64,000 nt of DNA, from NCBI GenBank assembly GCA_035546635.1, contig DASZWJ010000044.1, forward strand, positions 1 to 64,000. The letters are read 5' to 3'. Numbering within the stretch: position 1 is the first letter of the stretch; every line of letters begins with the position of its first letter. The position numbers and the translations under genes are program-made. The notes under the pieces are model-generated. The model did no database searches. It saw only the letters and a list, made by a program, of their open reading frames with translations, and was not told where the DNA came from. This document shows, in pieces, positions 16,651-25,743 of this stretch. Source of the DNA: Gammaproteobacteria bacterium. Its GTDB lineage: Bacteria > Pseudomonadota > Gammaproteobacteria > JAURND01.

Positions 16651-17694
16651 CTATTTTAACACAACTGATTCATCTTGCTGTACAAAAACTCCTGGCATAT
16701 AAGCCGCTGAACGCGCACTCCAATTCAACAGGTCACAGGATGTATCGCCTTTAAAGCAAAGTGCATTTCCACGGTCTTTATTGCCACCCCATTGATAAAA
16801 TAGATTAAGCCCAACAATATTTTCATTGCCAGCCGGTAATACATTGCTGTCTAGATGGCTAGCCTGGACTTGCAATCCTAAAGTCCGGCCAGGTTTTTGG
16901 TAAAAAGCCCAATTAACACTGGCGCCATACTGTTTATAAGGTTGACGGCGACTGACGGTTAGCTCTACTGCGAGGTTCTTAGCAATTCTCTGAGTGAAAT
17001 AGAGATTTTGCCCAAATCCTGAGCTATTTTTAGCAGCCTGGTTATGCGTATCAAAATTCACGGTATCGTAACCTAGTGTCATCTCTATCTGACTGCCAGG
17101 CCACAATTTCCAACGTGGACCTATACCTAAACCGCCCCCTGTTCCACCAATTAAAGTCCGATTATCAACAAACTTCCCAGCGGGTGTGATATAAGTAACA
17201 TTATCCAAGTTACCGTTGTTAGCGCTAAAATAATAACCATTGACATGTATGGCTTCGAGAAAGCGCCTTTGTAGAGCATACTCATAAGCAATTCCTGCGG
17301 AATTCTGCCCTATAAACTGGTGATCCGTCCCAGTAACAAAATCAAAATTATTATCTTGTGAAAGATGCTGAACAGAAATTTTCAAACGCTGTTGTTCGTT
17401 TAATTCATGCGCCCAACTCAAACCCATACGAAATTGTCGAGAACCATAATCGAGTTGCAGCGCAAGCGCATCTTCTGGGCTTAAGTAATTGGCATATTGG
17501 CTATGCGCTACAAAGCCATAGACACTGCTATTACTACCACCCAACCATACCTCTGGCATTAATTCTGGGCTATCAAGAACGGAAACAGGTAAGGATTGGT
17601 CATTATAAGAAGTAGCCGTTGGTGTGTTTGCACTTGCTAGTGCGAAAGGAATAAATAAAAGACTTAAAGCAAGCAATCGGAAAGAATATCTCAT
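16651..17694 (-). CDS. Putative outer-membrane beta-barrel protein
   Basis: A 347-residue protein with a clear signal peptide (MRYSFRLLALSLLFIPFALASA). The mature part shows repeated alternating polar/aromatic strands separated by short turns, e.g. FRMGLSWAHELNEQQRLKIS, GQNLYFTQRIAKNLAVELTV and ASVNWAFYQKPGRTLGLQV, consistent with a barrel. A Cys pair near the C-terminus (CFKGDTSC) could form a disulphide. The last residue is Lys rather than the Phe usual for BamA substrates, and about 45 residues follow the last clear strand. I do not recognise a specific family; transport or surface structure are both possible. Confidence 0.6.
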   Translation of the reverse strand: MRYSFRLLALSLLFIPFALASANTPTATSYNDQSLPVSVLDSPELMPEVWLGGSNSSVYGFVAHSQYANYLSPEDALALQLDYGSRQFRMGLSWAHELNEQQRLKISVQHLSQDNNFDFVTGTDHQFIGQNSAGIAYEYALQRRFLEAIHVNGYYFSANNGNLDNVTYITPAGKFVDNRTLIGGTGGGLGIGPRWKLWPGSQIEMTLGYDTVNFDTHNQAAKNSSGFGQNLYFTQRIAKNLAVELTVSRRQPYKQYGASVNWAFYQKPGRTLGLQVQASHLDSNVLPAGNENIVGLNLFYQWGGNKDRGNALCFKGDTSCDLLNWSARSAAYMPGVFVQQDESVVLK

Positions 17695-17822
17695 CGTACC
17701 AGCACCCTAGTTATATTATTATAAACTCTCTAAAAGTGCGGCATGGTAACATGTTGTAGATTGTTTATACAATACAACCAGTATCCCCATTTGAAACAGG
17801 GGGATAACACGAGGAATGCTAA

Positions 17823-18398
17823 ATGCCCCCTAACACCCAACGCCTATTTTTTGCTATACCACTCAGTGATGAACTACAAATACAACTCATAAATACCATC
17901 AAAACCTTACACAAACATAAAACCGGCCATCAAATAAAATGGACTCCGTCTGAAAAATTGCACGTCACATTGCGCTTTCTTGGCGCAACTAAAATTGAAA
18001 AAATTCCTGACTGTATCAAACTGATCGAATCGCAGATAGAAAACTTGACTGCTTTCTCCTTGTCTATGGGTCAGCTTGTGACGCTTCCCAAAAAATTTCC
18101 CAGAATCATTGCTCTAGCAGTCCCCATCACTTTCGAACTGGCGAAGTTGTTTCAAACGCTTGAACAATCCTTGATTTCCCTAGGATTCACCCCCGAACCC
18201 CGCCCATTTTTCCCCCACATCACCTTAGGCCGAGCTCGCGGTGGGAAAATATCTTTGCCATTACTGCTAGAAGATTACGCGCTGCCAGAGTTTTCACCAT
18301 TTAAAGTAAAATATATTCATTTACTACAAAGTGAAACTAAGCCAGAAGGCAGCATCTATACCCTAGTAAAAAAATTTAATTTGGCAGAAAACCAATAG
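17823..18398 (+). CDS. thpR: RNA 2',3'-cyclic phosphodiesterase (2'-5' RNA ligase family)
   Basis: A 191-residue member of the two-histidine phosphoesterase family, with the two HxTx motifs HVTLRFLG (47-54) and HITLGRARG (132-140) at the expected spacing. RLFFAIPLSDEL at the start is typical. The E. coli homologue hydrolyses 2',3'-cyclic phosphate ends and can ligate tRNA halves in vitro; the cellular role is not settled. Its 3' end overlaps the 3' end of psd on the other strand by 23 bases. Confidence 0.88.
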   Translation: MPPNTQRLFFAIPLSDELQIQLINTIKTLHKHKTGHQIKWTPSEKLHVTLRFLGATKIEKIPDCIKLIESQIENLTAFSLSMGQLVTLPKKFPRIIALAVPITFELAKLFQTLEQSLISLGFTPEPRPFFPHITLGRARGGKISLPLLLEDYALPEFSPFKVKYIHLLQSETKPEGSIYTLVKKFNLAENQ

Positions 18399-19230
18399 GC
18401 TGTCCCATTAAAATCGGCTGTTCCGGGATTAAGCTCGTATCCATGCGCATTTCACTGTTAGCCATCAACACGATCACCGTTGAGCCTAATTGGAACTGAC
18501 CCACTTCCTCGCCCTTGTTCAGCTGAATATCCGATCCTATATAACGCCAACTTTGAACTTCTCTACCCATTCCAGGTGCGACCGTACCTGCCCAAACTGT
18601 TTTTATACTGGCGACAATCATAGCGCCAACCAATATCACTGCCATAGCACCACTTGAGGTATTAAAAATATTGATGACACGTTCATTACGCGCAAATATC
18701 CCTGAGATATTTTCTACCGATTGACGATTGACGGAAAACAATCGACCCGGCACGTAAACCATTTCTTCCAATTTGCCACTGTCCGGCATGTGCACTCGAT
18801 GATAATCTTTGGGCGCGAGATAAAAAGTAGCAAAATGCCCATTCCAAAAAGGTAGAGCACGCGCTTCAGACCCGCCAAGCAATTCCACCAAGCTGAAATA
18901 AAAATTTTTCGCTTGAAAGATACGGCCTGCCTGTATTCTTCCTACCTGGCTTACGCAACCATCCACTGGGCTAACCAGCGAATACGGAGCATCATCAATA
19001 CGACGTATCCCGGGTTTTAATGCGCGGGTAAAAAATGCATTGAAATCGGCATAACGAGTAGGGTCAGGCTCCAGAGCCTGACTCATATCAACCTGATAAT
19101 GCTGTATAAAATGTGTAATCAGCTGATTTTTTAACCAAGGCCAACGACTATGCGCCAGCTTGCCGATCAAACGTGATAGCCAATGCTGCGGCAATAAATA
19201 TTGCCAGAAAACGGAAAGAGATTTTGACAC
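18376..19230 (-). CDS. psd: Phosphatidylserine decarboxylase proenzyme
   Basis: Makes phosphatidylethanolamine from phosphatidylserine at the inner membrane. The 284-residue proenzyme carries the autocleavage site LGST (248-251), where Ser250 becomes the pyruvoyl group, plus Asp90 (SPVDGCVSQ) and His147 (YHRVHMP), the other members of the self-cleavage triad. KTVWAGTVAPGMGREVQSW is family-typical. It is monocistronic and convergent with thpR (3' ends overlap). Confidence 0.95.
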   Translation of the reverse strand: MSKSLSVFWQYLLPQHWLSRLIGKLAHSRWPWLKNQLITHFIQHYQVDMSQALEPDPTRYADFNAFFTRALKPGIRRIDDAPYSLVSPVDGCVSQVGRIQAGRIFQAKNFYFSLVELLGGSEARALPFWNGHFATFYLAPKDYHRVHMPDSGKLEEMVYVPGRLFSVNRQSVENISGIFARNERVINIFNTSSGAMAVILVGAMIVASIKTVWAGTVAPGMGREVQSWRYIGSDIQLNKGEEVGQFQLGSTVIVLMANSEMRMDTSLIPEQPILMGQPIGFLPN

Positions 19231-19422
19231 GTGGTTTTTTCCTGATAGGGTATAAGGAGAATGACAATCTAAGCGGGAGCAGTTACCCTACAAACATTGT
19301 GCCCTAATTGACTCCCTTGAAGCTAGCTTCTATTGGCATGATGTGCTTTCTTAGTATTTTTGACACAGAGCAAAGATTTTTTAATTCTCACTAAAAAACC
19401 CTAAAATTATCAAAGACCCTTT

Positions 19423-20724
19423 ATGAATCCACGCACCATCGCCACTAAAATTCTAACTGAAGTCACTGAAAATGGCCGCTCCCTGACTTCAGCATTATCT
19501 TTAATAGATAAACAACCTAAAATAACCGAGCCCGCGCTGATTAAAGAGCTCTGTTATGGCGTACTGCGCTGGTACTTTCGTCTGACAGCACTACTATCTG
19601 AATTAATGAAACAACCGCTTAAAGCCAAGGACGCCGATGTCAGTAACCTACTATTGATTGGTCTTTATCAAATTATTTACTTGCGCATCCCCGATCATGC
19701 AGCAGTAACTGAAACCGTAAATGCAGTAAGAGATCTAAAAAAACCTTGGGCAACGGGGCTTATCAATGCAGTACTGCGGAATTTCTTGCGTAACCACGAA
19801 ACATTACAAACAAAACTCGACGCCAACCCTGTGAGCCGCTATGCCCACCCACTCTGGCTAATAAAGATGCTTCAACAAACCTATCCCGATGCTTGGGAGA
19901 GCATATTAACTGCCAACAACCAACACCCACCCTTATGCTTACGGGTCAATGCGCTCCAAATCAGTCGTGATGATTATCTTACTCTCCTCGCAGCTCATGG
20001 CATTAATGCTTTTGCAGTACCTTTCGCCCCCCAGGGGGTCGTACTGACTGAGCCCCAAGATGTCAACCGTTTGCCTGGCTTTGCAGCAGGGCAATGTTCT
20101 GTACAAGACAGTGCAGCACAACTTGCAGCTAGCCTGCTGATGCTGGCGCCTGGACAGCGGGTGCTGGATGCCTGCGCCGCACCGGGTGGTAAAACCGCAC
20201 ATATCATAGAGCAGCAACCGAACATCGCTGCACTCGTGGCGGTAGATGAAGATGAAGAACGCTTAGATAAAGCGATACAAAACTGGCAACGGCTGCAATT
20301 ACCTAAACAAATTCAATGGCAAGTCGCCAATGCCGCACAGACGACATGGTGGGATGGTCAACTATTTGACCGAATTCTGCTGGATGCTCCTTGTTCAGCA
20401 ACAGGTGTTATCCGCCGCCATTCGGACATTAAATTGCTGCGCGAAGCCAAAGATATTTCAGCATTAGCCGCAGAACAAAAGGCGTTGCTAATAGCTTTGT
20501 GGCCATTATTAAAACCAGGTGGTTTGCTATTGTATGCGACTTGTTCGATTTTACCGCAAGAAAATGAAGAAGTAGTACTTGGTTTTTTACGTGAGGAATT
20601 GACTGCGGAGGAACAAAAAATAACTGCCTCTTGGGGTTTAGCTAAATCTGTTGGCAGACAGATATTACCAGGAGAGCAGGGTATGGATGGTTTCTATTAT
20701 GCTTGCCTCGTTAAAAAACATTAA
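19423..20724 (+). CDS. rsmB: 16S rRNA (cytosine967-C5)-methyltransferase
   Basis: A 433-residue protein with an N-terminal NusB-like RNA-binding domain (1-130; ELCYGVLRWYFRL) and a C-terminal Rossmann methyltransferase. SAM binding: VLDACAAPGGKTAH (247-260). The two RsmB/Nop2 cysteines are in DAPCSATG (Cys324) and YATCSI (Cys374, expected nucleophile). Length and order match RsmB (Fmu/Sun). In many bacteria it sits with fmt and def; here it is alone, flanked by a repeat and uspA. Confidence 0.95.
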   Translation: MNPRTIATKILTEVTENGRSLTSALSLIDKQPKITEPALIKELCYGVLRWYFRLTALLSELMKQPLKAKDADVSNLLLIGLYQIIYLRIPDHAAVTETVNAVRDLKKPWATGLINAVLRNFLRNHETLQTKLDANPVSRYAHPLWLIKMLQQTYPDAWESILTANNQHPPLCLRVNALQISRDDYLTLLAAHGINAFAVPFAPQGVVLTEPQDVNRLPGFAAGQCSVQDSAAQLAASLLMLAPGQRVLDACAAPGGKTAHIIEQQPNIAALVAVDEDEERLDKAIQNWQRLQLPKQIQWQVANAAQTTWWDGQLFDRILLDAPCSATGVIRRHSDIKLLREAKDISALAAEQKALLIALWPLLKPGGLLLYATCSILPQENEEVVLGFLREELTAEEQKITASWGLAKSVGRQILPGEQGMDGFYYACLVKKH

Positions 20725-20737
20725 CTGTTCACCCTGC

Positions 20738-20886
20738 CTGTCATTCCCGCGTAGGCGGGAATCCATCTAGGCAAGGCAGTTAACTTACGTATCAGCTAAA
20801 CTTCTTTGACTGGTACATTTAGGTGCAAATGCTGACGTACTGTGTGCTTCTCAAGGGATGGATTCCCGCCTACGCGGGAATGACAG
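20738..20886. repeat. Inverted repeat with GTAGGCGGGAATCCATC arms
   Basis: Arms of about 30 bases (20738-20768 and 20856-20886) containing TCATTCCCGCGTAGGCGGGA are exact inverted copies flanking an ~85-base centre. It lies between rsmB and uspA, convergent genes, so it may also end transcription. A fragment of the family (GCGGGAATGACATCC) lies near 58735. Confidence 0.85.
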
Positions 20887-20889
20887 CTC

Positions 20890-21333
20890 CTATTTCCCTT
20901 CCTTAATCCTAACCGCCAATACATCGCATTTAGCACCATGCAATACTGCATTGGCCGTAGAACCCAGCAATAAACGCACGCCGTGACGACCGTGACTGCC
21001 GACGATAATTAGATCAACGTTATTTTGTTCTGCTTCTTCCAATATGACCAGTTTCGCCGGTCCGATTTTGATAACTTGCTGGCTATCAGGAATACCAAGA
21101 TTACCACCAAGTTTAGTCATCGCTTCTTTGGCATTATCCAGCAGCATCTCTTCAATATCTGCACCAGCTGCAATACCATAAGCTGCGCCATAGCTGCTCA
21201 TGTGCTCTACTGCATGGATCAGGGTTAATTTAGCATTAAACTGTCTGGCCAGATCAAGCGCTCTTTTTACCGGCAGATCATCACAAGTGGTATCTAATTC
21301 TACAGCGACCAGAATGTGGTTATATTCCGTCAT
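20890..21333 (-). CDS. Universal stress protein (UspA family)
   Basis: A 147-residue single Usp domain. It starts MTEYNHILVAVELD and carries the ATP-binding signature VGSHGRHGVRLLLGSTANAV (from about 109), ending in CDVLAVR. Usp proteins with this G-2X-G-9X-G(S) motif bind ATP and help survival under starvation or stress. GGGGAG precedes the ATG. It stands alone; about 450 non-coding AT-rich bases lie upstream. Confidence 0.92.
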   Translation of the reverse strand: MTEYNHILVAVELDTTCDDLPVKRALDLARQFNAKLTLIHAVEHMSSYGAAYGIAAGADIEEMLLDNAKEAMTKLGGNLGIPDSQQVIKIGPAKLVILEEAEQNNVDLIIVGSHGRHGVRLLLGSTANAVLHGAKCDVLAVRIKEGK

Positions 21334-21783
21334 GATATTTTTTCTCCCCGATTGAATTATTAGGACTAGGTTAACCCCTAGGTTGAGGTAAATGGTTTAT
21401 CACATTGTATAGCATATTAGCAGGGAAATGCCGTAAATTTCAACCAGACATAAGATTCAAAGGTATTGCATAAAAAACCTGGCAATATCCTGTGAACAAC
21501 TTGAGTATAAAGGAATAGCTTTCAGAACTATTTAAGTTACAAACAAACTATCCACAAGAAAATGAGGTAATACCAACAAAGGAATTTTTAAATAAGTCTA
21601 TGTTTTTAATAACATAAACGGATATATCAACTGAAAAAAGGAACATAATAATAAAAATAAGAATAAATTAAATAATATTATTATTTAATCGTAAATTGCA
21701 TTTCCGCCTCCCTAATAAATTCTTAATAAATTTTGTTTATACTTTTCACAAATTTATTAATTTTAATACGAGAGAGGTTTTTT
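21334..21783. other. AT-rich intergenic region
   Basis: No gene seen. It contains an AAATAAT/ATTATTT hairpin (about 21670-21687) and long A/T tracts, and probably the divergent promoters of uspA and of the small gene at 21784. A TATCCACA motif (about 21550) resembles part of a DnaA box but stands alone. Confidence 0.5.
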
Positions 21784-22119
21784 ATGTCTAGCCAAGATAA
21801 TGAATTCAATTTAAGAAAAAAGGAAGAAACATCGGAATATTCGGTTTCTACTATTCGGGACTATAGTAAAATTGCCACCAAACCAATATCAACTAAAACC
21901 ATAAAAAAAGCGGGTGATTTTGGTTATTACTTAAAAAATGATGATGACACGATAACATTTTCACACGACGCTTCAGCGCTAAAAATTAAAAGAAGAGAGG
22001 AAGGAGGATTAATTTTTGATTATTTTAAACGGCCTGAAGACAAGCCAATAAAAACGAAGGATAGTGGGCTTGAAGCAGATAAACCTACTTCATCATCGCA
22101 ATCAAATAGATTTAAATAA
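21784..22119 (+). CDS. Small charged protein of unknown function
   Basis: 111 residues from ATG 21784, chosen because GAGAGG lies just upstream; an in-frame ATG at 21733 has no ribosome site and would add a spurious hydrophobic stretch. The protein is rich in Lys, Asp, Glu and Ser and has no signal peptide or membrane segment. The central part (DFGYYLKNDDDTITFSHDAS) may be a small folded unit; both ends look disordered (ending KPTSSSQSNRFK). It shares a terminator with the convergent gene at 22175. No family is recognised. Confidence 0.6.
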   Translation: MSSQDNEFNLRKKEETSEYSVSTIRDYSKIATKPISTKTIKKAGDFGYYLKNDDDTITFSHDASALKIKRREEGGLIFDYFKRPEDKPIKTKDSGLEADKPTSSSQSNRFK

Positions 22120-22123
22120 TCAT

Positions 22124-22168
22124 AAAAAATAGCGCCACCCTGCTCTTTTGGGGCGGCGCTATTTATGT
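22124..22168. terminator. Bidirectional terminator between two convergent small genes
   Basis: AAATAGCGCC and GGCGCTATTT form a ten-base stem with A/T runs on both outer sides, so it can serve both the gene ending at 22119 and the one ending at 22175. Confidence 0.8.
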
Positions 22169-22174
22169 AAAAAG

Positions 22175-22453
22175 TTAATGCACTGTTTCATTCTTCAGTA
22201 ACAGCTTAGTTAACACCTTACTAGTCACTGCATGCCCGTGTTCATGCCCGTATTGCTCACGAAATGAAGATTGAATTTCCAAAATCCAATCAGGCATTTT
22301 TAGTTCAACTTTGCCTTTTTCACCACGGTAAACAATTACCTCTAAAAACCCTAAAGGTTCACCATCATTGTTTGCAGAATGTTTATCGACGATAGAAGAA
22401 GCAGTTTGCATATCTTCTTGTTGGGTAGGCCAATCATTTGTCATATTCACCAT
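22175..22453 (-). CDS. Small protein of unknown function
   Basis: 92 residues; AGGAG lies about seven bases before ATG 22453, which supports the start. The N-terminal third is polar and probably flexible. The rest (GFLEVIVYRGEKGKVELKMP, then WILEIQSSFREQYGHEHGHA) could form a small alpha/beta domain. There is a His-rich HEHGHA segment and no Cys, signal or membrane helix. It is convergent with the gene at 21784; an inverted repeat lies upstream. Confidence 0.6.
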   Translation of the reverse strand: MVNMTNDWPTQQEDMQTASSIVDKHSANNDGEPLGFLEVIVYRGEKGKVELKMPDWILEIQSSFREQYGHEHGHAVTSKVLTKLLLKNETVH

Positions 22454-22541
22454 AGCGTTTCTCCTCGGCTGCTATCTATGCTGTTTTTGTATCAAAAACA
22501 CGATCTAACAGCTATTTTAAAGGGCTAATCTTAATACAACC

Positions 22542-22689
22542 TTAAGGGCACTTCTAGAAATTGATCTTTTCGCTCAATACGGCGTTGGATTAGATTTTAA
22601 AATCCTCATTTATTCCCGTATAAACGCAGGTTTAAAATCTAATCCGCCTTGTCTTGAACGAAAATCTCTAATTTCTAGAGGGCCCTTAA
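22542..22689. repeat. Long imperfect palindrome upstream of the small gene
   Basis: TTAAGGGCACTTCTAGAAATT pairs with AATTTCTAGAGGGCCCTTAA at the outer ends, and GGATTAGATTTTAAA pairs with TTTAAAATCTAATCC inside. The size and ends (about 148 bases) suggest a MITE of a different family from the others. Confidence 0.8.
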
Positions 22690-22696
22690 CAATATT

Positions 22697-24094
22697 TCAA
22701 AAACCCGACTTTTTCGACAACACACTGCGCGAACGGCTATAACCAAAATAAACCACTAAGCCAATCAACGTCCAAATTAGAAAACTTTCCCAGGTAACAG
22801 GAGAAAGGCTAGCCATCAAGTAGCCGCACAGTAAAATACCTAATATTGGGACAATCGGACTAAGCGGGGTTTTGAAAGGACGTGGCATATTCGGTTTGGT
22901 ATAACGTAGTACCAATACCCCTAAACTGACCAAAGTAAATGCAGCCAAGGTACCAATATTTGTTAACTCCGCAACACGCTGGATAGGCGTCAAACCGGCT
23001 ACAATAGCCATAACAATGCCGGCAATCACAATGATACGAATTGGCGTTTGAGTTTTGGCATTCACCGCTGCTAATACTGAAGGTAACAAGCCATCACGAG
23101 ACATAGCCAGAAAAATGCGCGTCAAACCATAATACATCACCAGAATCACCGTAGACAGTCCGGCAATTGCCCCTAAAGCCACAATAGCGCCACCAAACTT
23201 ATATCCCATTTTCAACAAGGCATAAGTAATAGGGGAGCTTACATTCAATTCAGTATAGGGAACTGCGGCAGTCAGTAATGCCGCCACGATGATATATAAC
23301 AAAGTGCAGATCAATAAAGATGCGATAATGCCTCGTGGCAAATCACGCTGCGGATTAACAGCCTCTTCTGCTGCAGTTGAAACCGCATCAAAGCCAATAT
23401 AAGCAAAAAACACCAATGCCGCACCGCTGGCGATACCTGAGAAACCAAACGGTAAAAATGGATGCCAGTTTGCACTGGGATTGAAATGAAATGCCGCCAA
23501 TACAATAAATAGCACAATCACTGCGAGCTTAATGAAAACTACCAGCTTATTGATACGAGCGCTCTCGCGAATACCTGCGCTCAGCAAATAAGTGAGCAGT
23601 AAAATAATAATCATTGCCGGTAAATTGACAATTCCACCTTCAAATGGGTTAGTAGTTAGTGCTTTTGGTATAGGAATGCCAATAGCGGTAAACACATTAC
23701 TGACATAGCCCGACCAACCAATAGCCACTGCCGCACAAGCGACGCTATATTCCAGCAGTAAATCCCATCCAATCAACCAGGCAATTAATTCGCCAAGGCC
23801 GGCAAAAGAATAACCATAAGCGCTACCACAGCCACCAATACTAGAAGATAATTCTGCATAAGCAAATGCGGTAAAGCCGCAAGCTAAACCGGAAAGAATA
23901 TAAGAGAAAATTACCGCTGGACCTGCTTTAGTTGCCGCCGCAATACCTGTCAACACAAAAATACCCGCACCCACAATGGCGCCAATGCCCATCAATGTCA
24001 GATCAAATGCACTGAGACAACGTCTAAGGCTGGTCTGCCGTAGAGGGTAATTGTCCATTGGTTTGGTGCGAAACAGGGATTTAACAAAGCTCAT
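22697..24094 (-). CDS. APC-superfamily amino-acid permease
   Basis: A 465-residue inner-membrane transporter with about 12-13 hydrophobic segments. The N-terminus LRRCLSAFDLTLMGIGAIVG (24-43), followed by AGIFVLTGIAA, is typical of the cationic amino-acid transporter (CAT/YfnA-like) branch; so are FAYAELSS and FFAYIGFDAVSTAAEEAVNP. The substrate cannot be fixed from sequence; Arg, Lys or another amino acid is likely for this branch. It is monocistronic, and a palindrome and a truncated-gene-like start lie upstream. Confidence 0.85.
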   Translation of the reverse strand: MSFVKSLFRTKPMDNYPLRQTSLRRCLSAFDLTLMGIGAIVGAGIFVLTGIAAATKAGPAVIFSYILSGLACGFTAFAYAELSSSIGGCGSAYGYSFAGLGELIAWLIGWDLLLEYSVACAAVAIGWSGYVSNVFTAIGIPIPKALTTNPFEGGIVNLPAMIIILLLTYLLSAGIRESARINKLVVFIKLAVIVLFIVLAAFHFNPSANWHPFLPFGFSGIASGAALVFFAYIGFDAVSTAAEEAVNPQRDLPRGIIASLLICTLLYIIVAALLTAAVPYTELNVSSPITYALLKMGYKFGGAIVALGAIAGLSTVILVMYYGLTRIFLAMSRDGLLPSVLAAVNAKTQTPIRIIVIAGIVMAIVAGLTPIQRVAELTNIGTLAAFTLVSLGVLVLRYTKPNMPRPFKTPLSPIVPILGILLCGYLMASLSPVTWESFLIWTLIGLVVYFGYSRSRSVLSKKSGF

Positions 24095-24224
24095 TTTTAT
24101 TGATCTCCGTAGACGTTAGGGGCTTGTTTAAATGGGATTTGCGGAACCTCCGGGGAATTTTGTTCCTGGAATCGTCTAAAACAAAAAACAATGACAAAGT
24201 GGGTAATGATTGTCAAGGAGATTT

Positions 24225-24236
24225 ATGAAGAAGTAA
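24225..24236 (+). other. Orphan start signal: strong SD with ATG-AAG-AAG-stop
   Basis: AAGGAG lies five bases before an ATG followed by AAG AAG TAA. The palindrome at 24241-24266 begins at once after it. It may be the beheaded remains of a gene for an exported protein (Met-Lys-Lys start), a minigene, or chance. Confidence 0.2.
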
Positions 24237-24240
24237 CTTT

Positions 24241-24266
24241 CCTCTAAAAGCCATGGCTGTTAGAGG
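24241..24266. repeat. Short palindrome, bare end of the common repeat family
   Basis: CCTCTAA/TTAGAGG with an inner AGCCATGGCT palindrome. The same CCTCTAA-AGCC sequence borders the repeats at 27781 and, in part, 15379 and 37185, so this looks like a copy without the central core. Confidence 0.6.
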
Positions 24267-24279
24267 ATAGTTTTTTCAT

Positions 24280-25743
24280 TTAATTCCAAATCTGCTGCCA
24301 AAGCTGATCTACACGCTGTTTCACTGCCTGATCCATGTAAATGGTTTTACCCCAGACACGTTGAGTTTCTGCCGGCCATTTATTTGTAGCATCAAAGCCA
24401 ATTTTTGACCCTAGCCCAGAAACCGGTGAAGCAAAATCCAGGTAATCAATAGGCGTGTTTTCAATGATGACTGTATCCCGTGCTGGATCCATCCGCGTGC
24501 TCATCGCCCAAATCACATCCTGCCAGTTACGGGCGTCGATATCATCATCCGTGACAATAATAAACTTGGTATACATAAACTGTTTCAGAAACGACCAGGT
24601 ACCGAGCATGACGCGTTTGGCATGGCCGGGGTATTGTTTTTTAATCGTAATGACCGCGACACGATAAGAGCAGCCCTCAGGCGGTAAGTAAAAATCAATA
24701 ATTTCAGGAAATTGTTTTTGTAGCAAGGGAATGAATAATTCGTTGAGTACTAATCCCAGTAATGCAGGCTCATCAGGAGGACGACCGGTGTAGGTACTAT
24801 GGTAAATCGGTTGGTGACGATGCGTAATGCGCTCTATAGTGAAAACTGGGAAAGTCTCGGTCTCATTATAATATCCGGTGTGGTCGCCAAAGGGCCCTTC
24901 CACTGCTGTTTCTCCCGCATAGATATAACCCTCCAGCACGATTTCTGCATTGGCAGGCACTTGCAAATCATGGGTTTTGCAATAAACCAGTTCTGAACGG
25001 TTACCACGCAGTAAACCGGCAAAAGCATATTCTGAGAGGTTATCAGGAATGGGTGTTACAGCTGCTAATAGCGTCGCAGGATCTGTGCCTAGTGCGACAG
25101 CCAAAGGAAAAGGCTGTCCGGGATGGGCTTGTTGCCAGGCTGCATAGTCCAATGCACCGCCACGATGTGCAAGCCAGCGCATGATGACTTTATTACGAGC
25201 TATGACTTGTTGTCGGTAAATTCCTAAGTTTTGACGTTTTTGATGGGGTCCCTTGCTGATGACTAAACCCCAAGTGATTAAAGGACCCGCGTCATCCGGC
25301 CAGCAGGTTTGGATAGGAAATTGTCCTAAATCCACTGCATTGCCTTCCACTACATATTCCTGACAAGGTGCAGATTTCACCACTTTAGCCGACATGTGAA
25401 ATATTTTTTTTAAAATGGGCAGGCTTTTCCAGGCTTCTTTCAGATTTTGTGGTGGTTCAGGGGCTGATAAAAATGCAAGTAAATTACCTAGCTCGCGAAC
25501 TTCCTGTAAGCTACTTTTTCCCATGCCCATGGCGATACGCTCTGGGGTACCAAACAGATTTCCTAACAATGGAATTTTGGAATGTAGCGGTTTCTCAAAT
25601 AACAAAGCCGGACCTTGCTGACGCAAGGTCCGATCGCAGACTTCAGTGATTTCTAGCTTTGGATCAATTGCTACAGATACACGTTGTAACTGACCCAAAT
25701 TTTCGAGCTGGTGGATGAAATCTCTTAGATCGACATATCTCAA
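24280..25743 (-). CDS. ubiD: 3-octaprenyl-4-hydroxybenzoate carboxy-lyase
   Basis: Decarboxylates the prenylated 4-hydroxybenzoate made by UbiA, using prenyl-FMN. The 487-residue length and [17 protein letters not shown] start, [16 protein letters not shown] segment and the C-terminal [20 protein letters not shown] fit UbiD. The start is a TTG whose TGA-overlapping position (TTGA) couples it to the end of rho; homology to MKYNDLRDF-type starts supports it, and no ATG exists nearby. So rho-ubiD is a translationally coupled pair. The prenyl-FMN maker UbiX is not in this window. Confidence 0.94.
   Translation of the reverse strand: MRYVDLRDFIHQLENLGQLQRVSVAIDPKLEITEVCDRTLRQQGPALLFEKPLHSKIPLLGNLFGTPERIAMGMGKSSLQEVRELGNLLAFLSAPEPPQNLKEAWKSLPILKKIFHMSAKVVKSAPCQEYVVEGNAVDLGQFPIQTCWPDDAGPLITWGLVISKGPHQKRQNLGIYRQQVIARNKVIMRWLAHRGGALDYAAWQQAHPGQPFPLAVALGTDPATLLAAVTPIPDNLSEYAFAGLLRGNRSELVYCKTHDLQVPANAEIVLEGYIYAGETAVEGPFGDHTGYYNETETFPVFTIERITHRHQPIYHSTYTGRPPDEPALLGLVLNELFIPLLQKQFPEIIDFYLPPEGCSYRVAVITIKKQYPGHAKRVMLGTWSFLKQFMYTKFIIVTDDDIDARNWQDVIWAMSTRMDPARDTVIIENTPIDYLDFASPVSGLGSKIGFDATNKWPAETQRVWGKTIYMDQAVKQRVDQLWQQIWN

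Noticed and set aside
21334-21783. AT-rich region with a DnaA-box-like motif, considered as a replication origin
   Set aside because: Only one imperfect box is seen, with no dnaA, dnaN, parA or gidA nearby, and gyrB is over 30 kb away.
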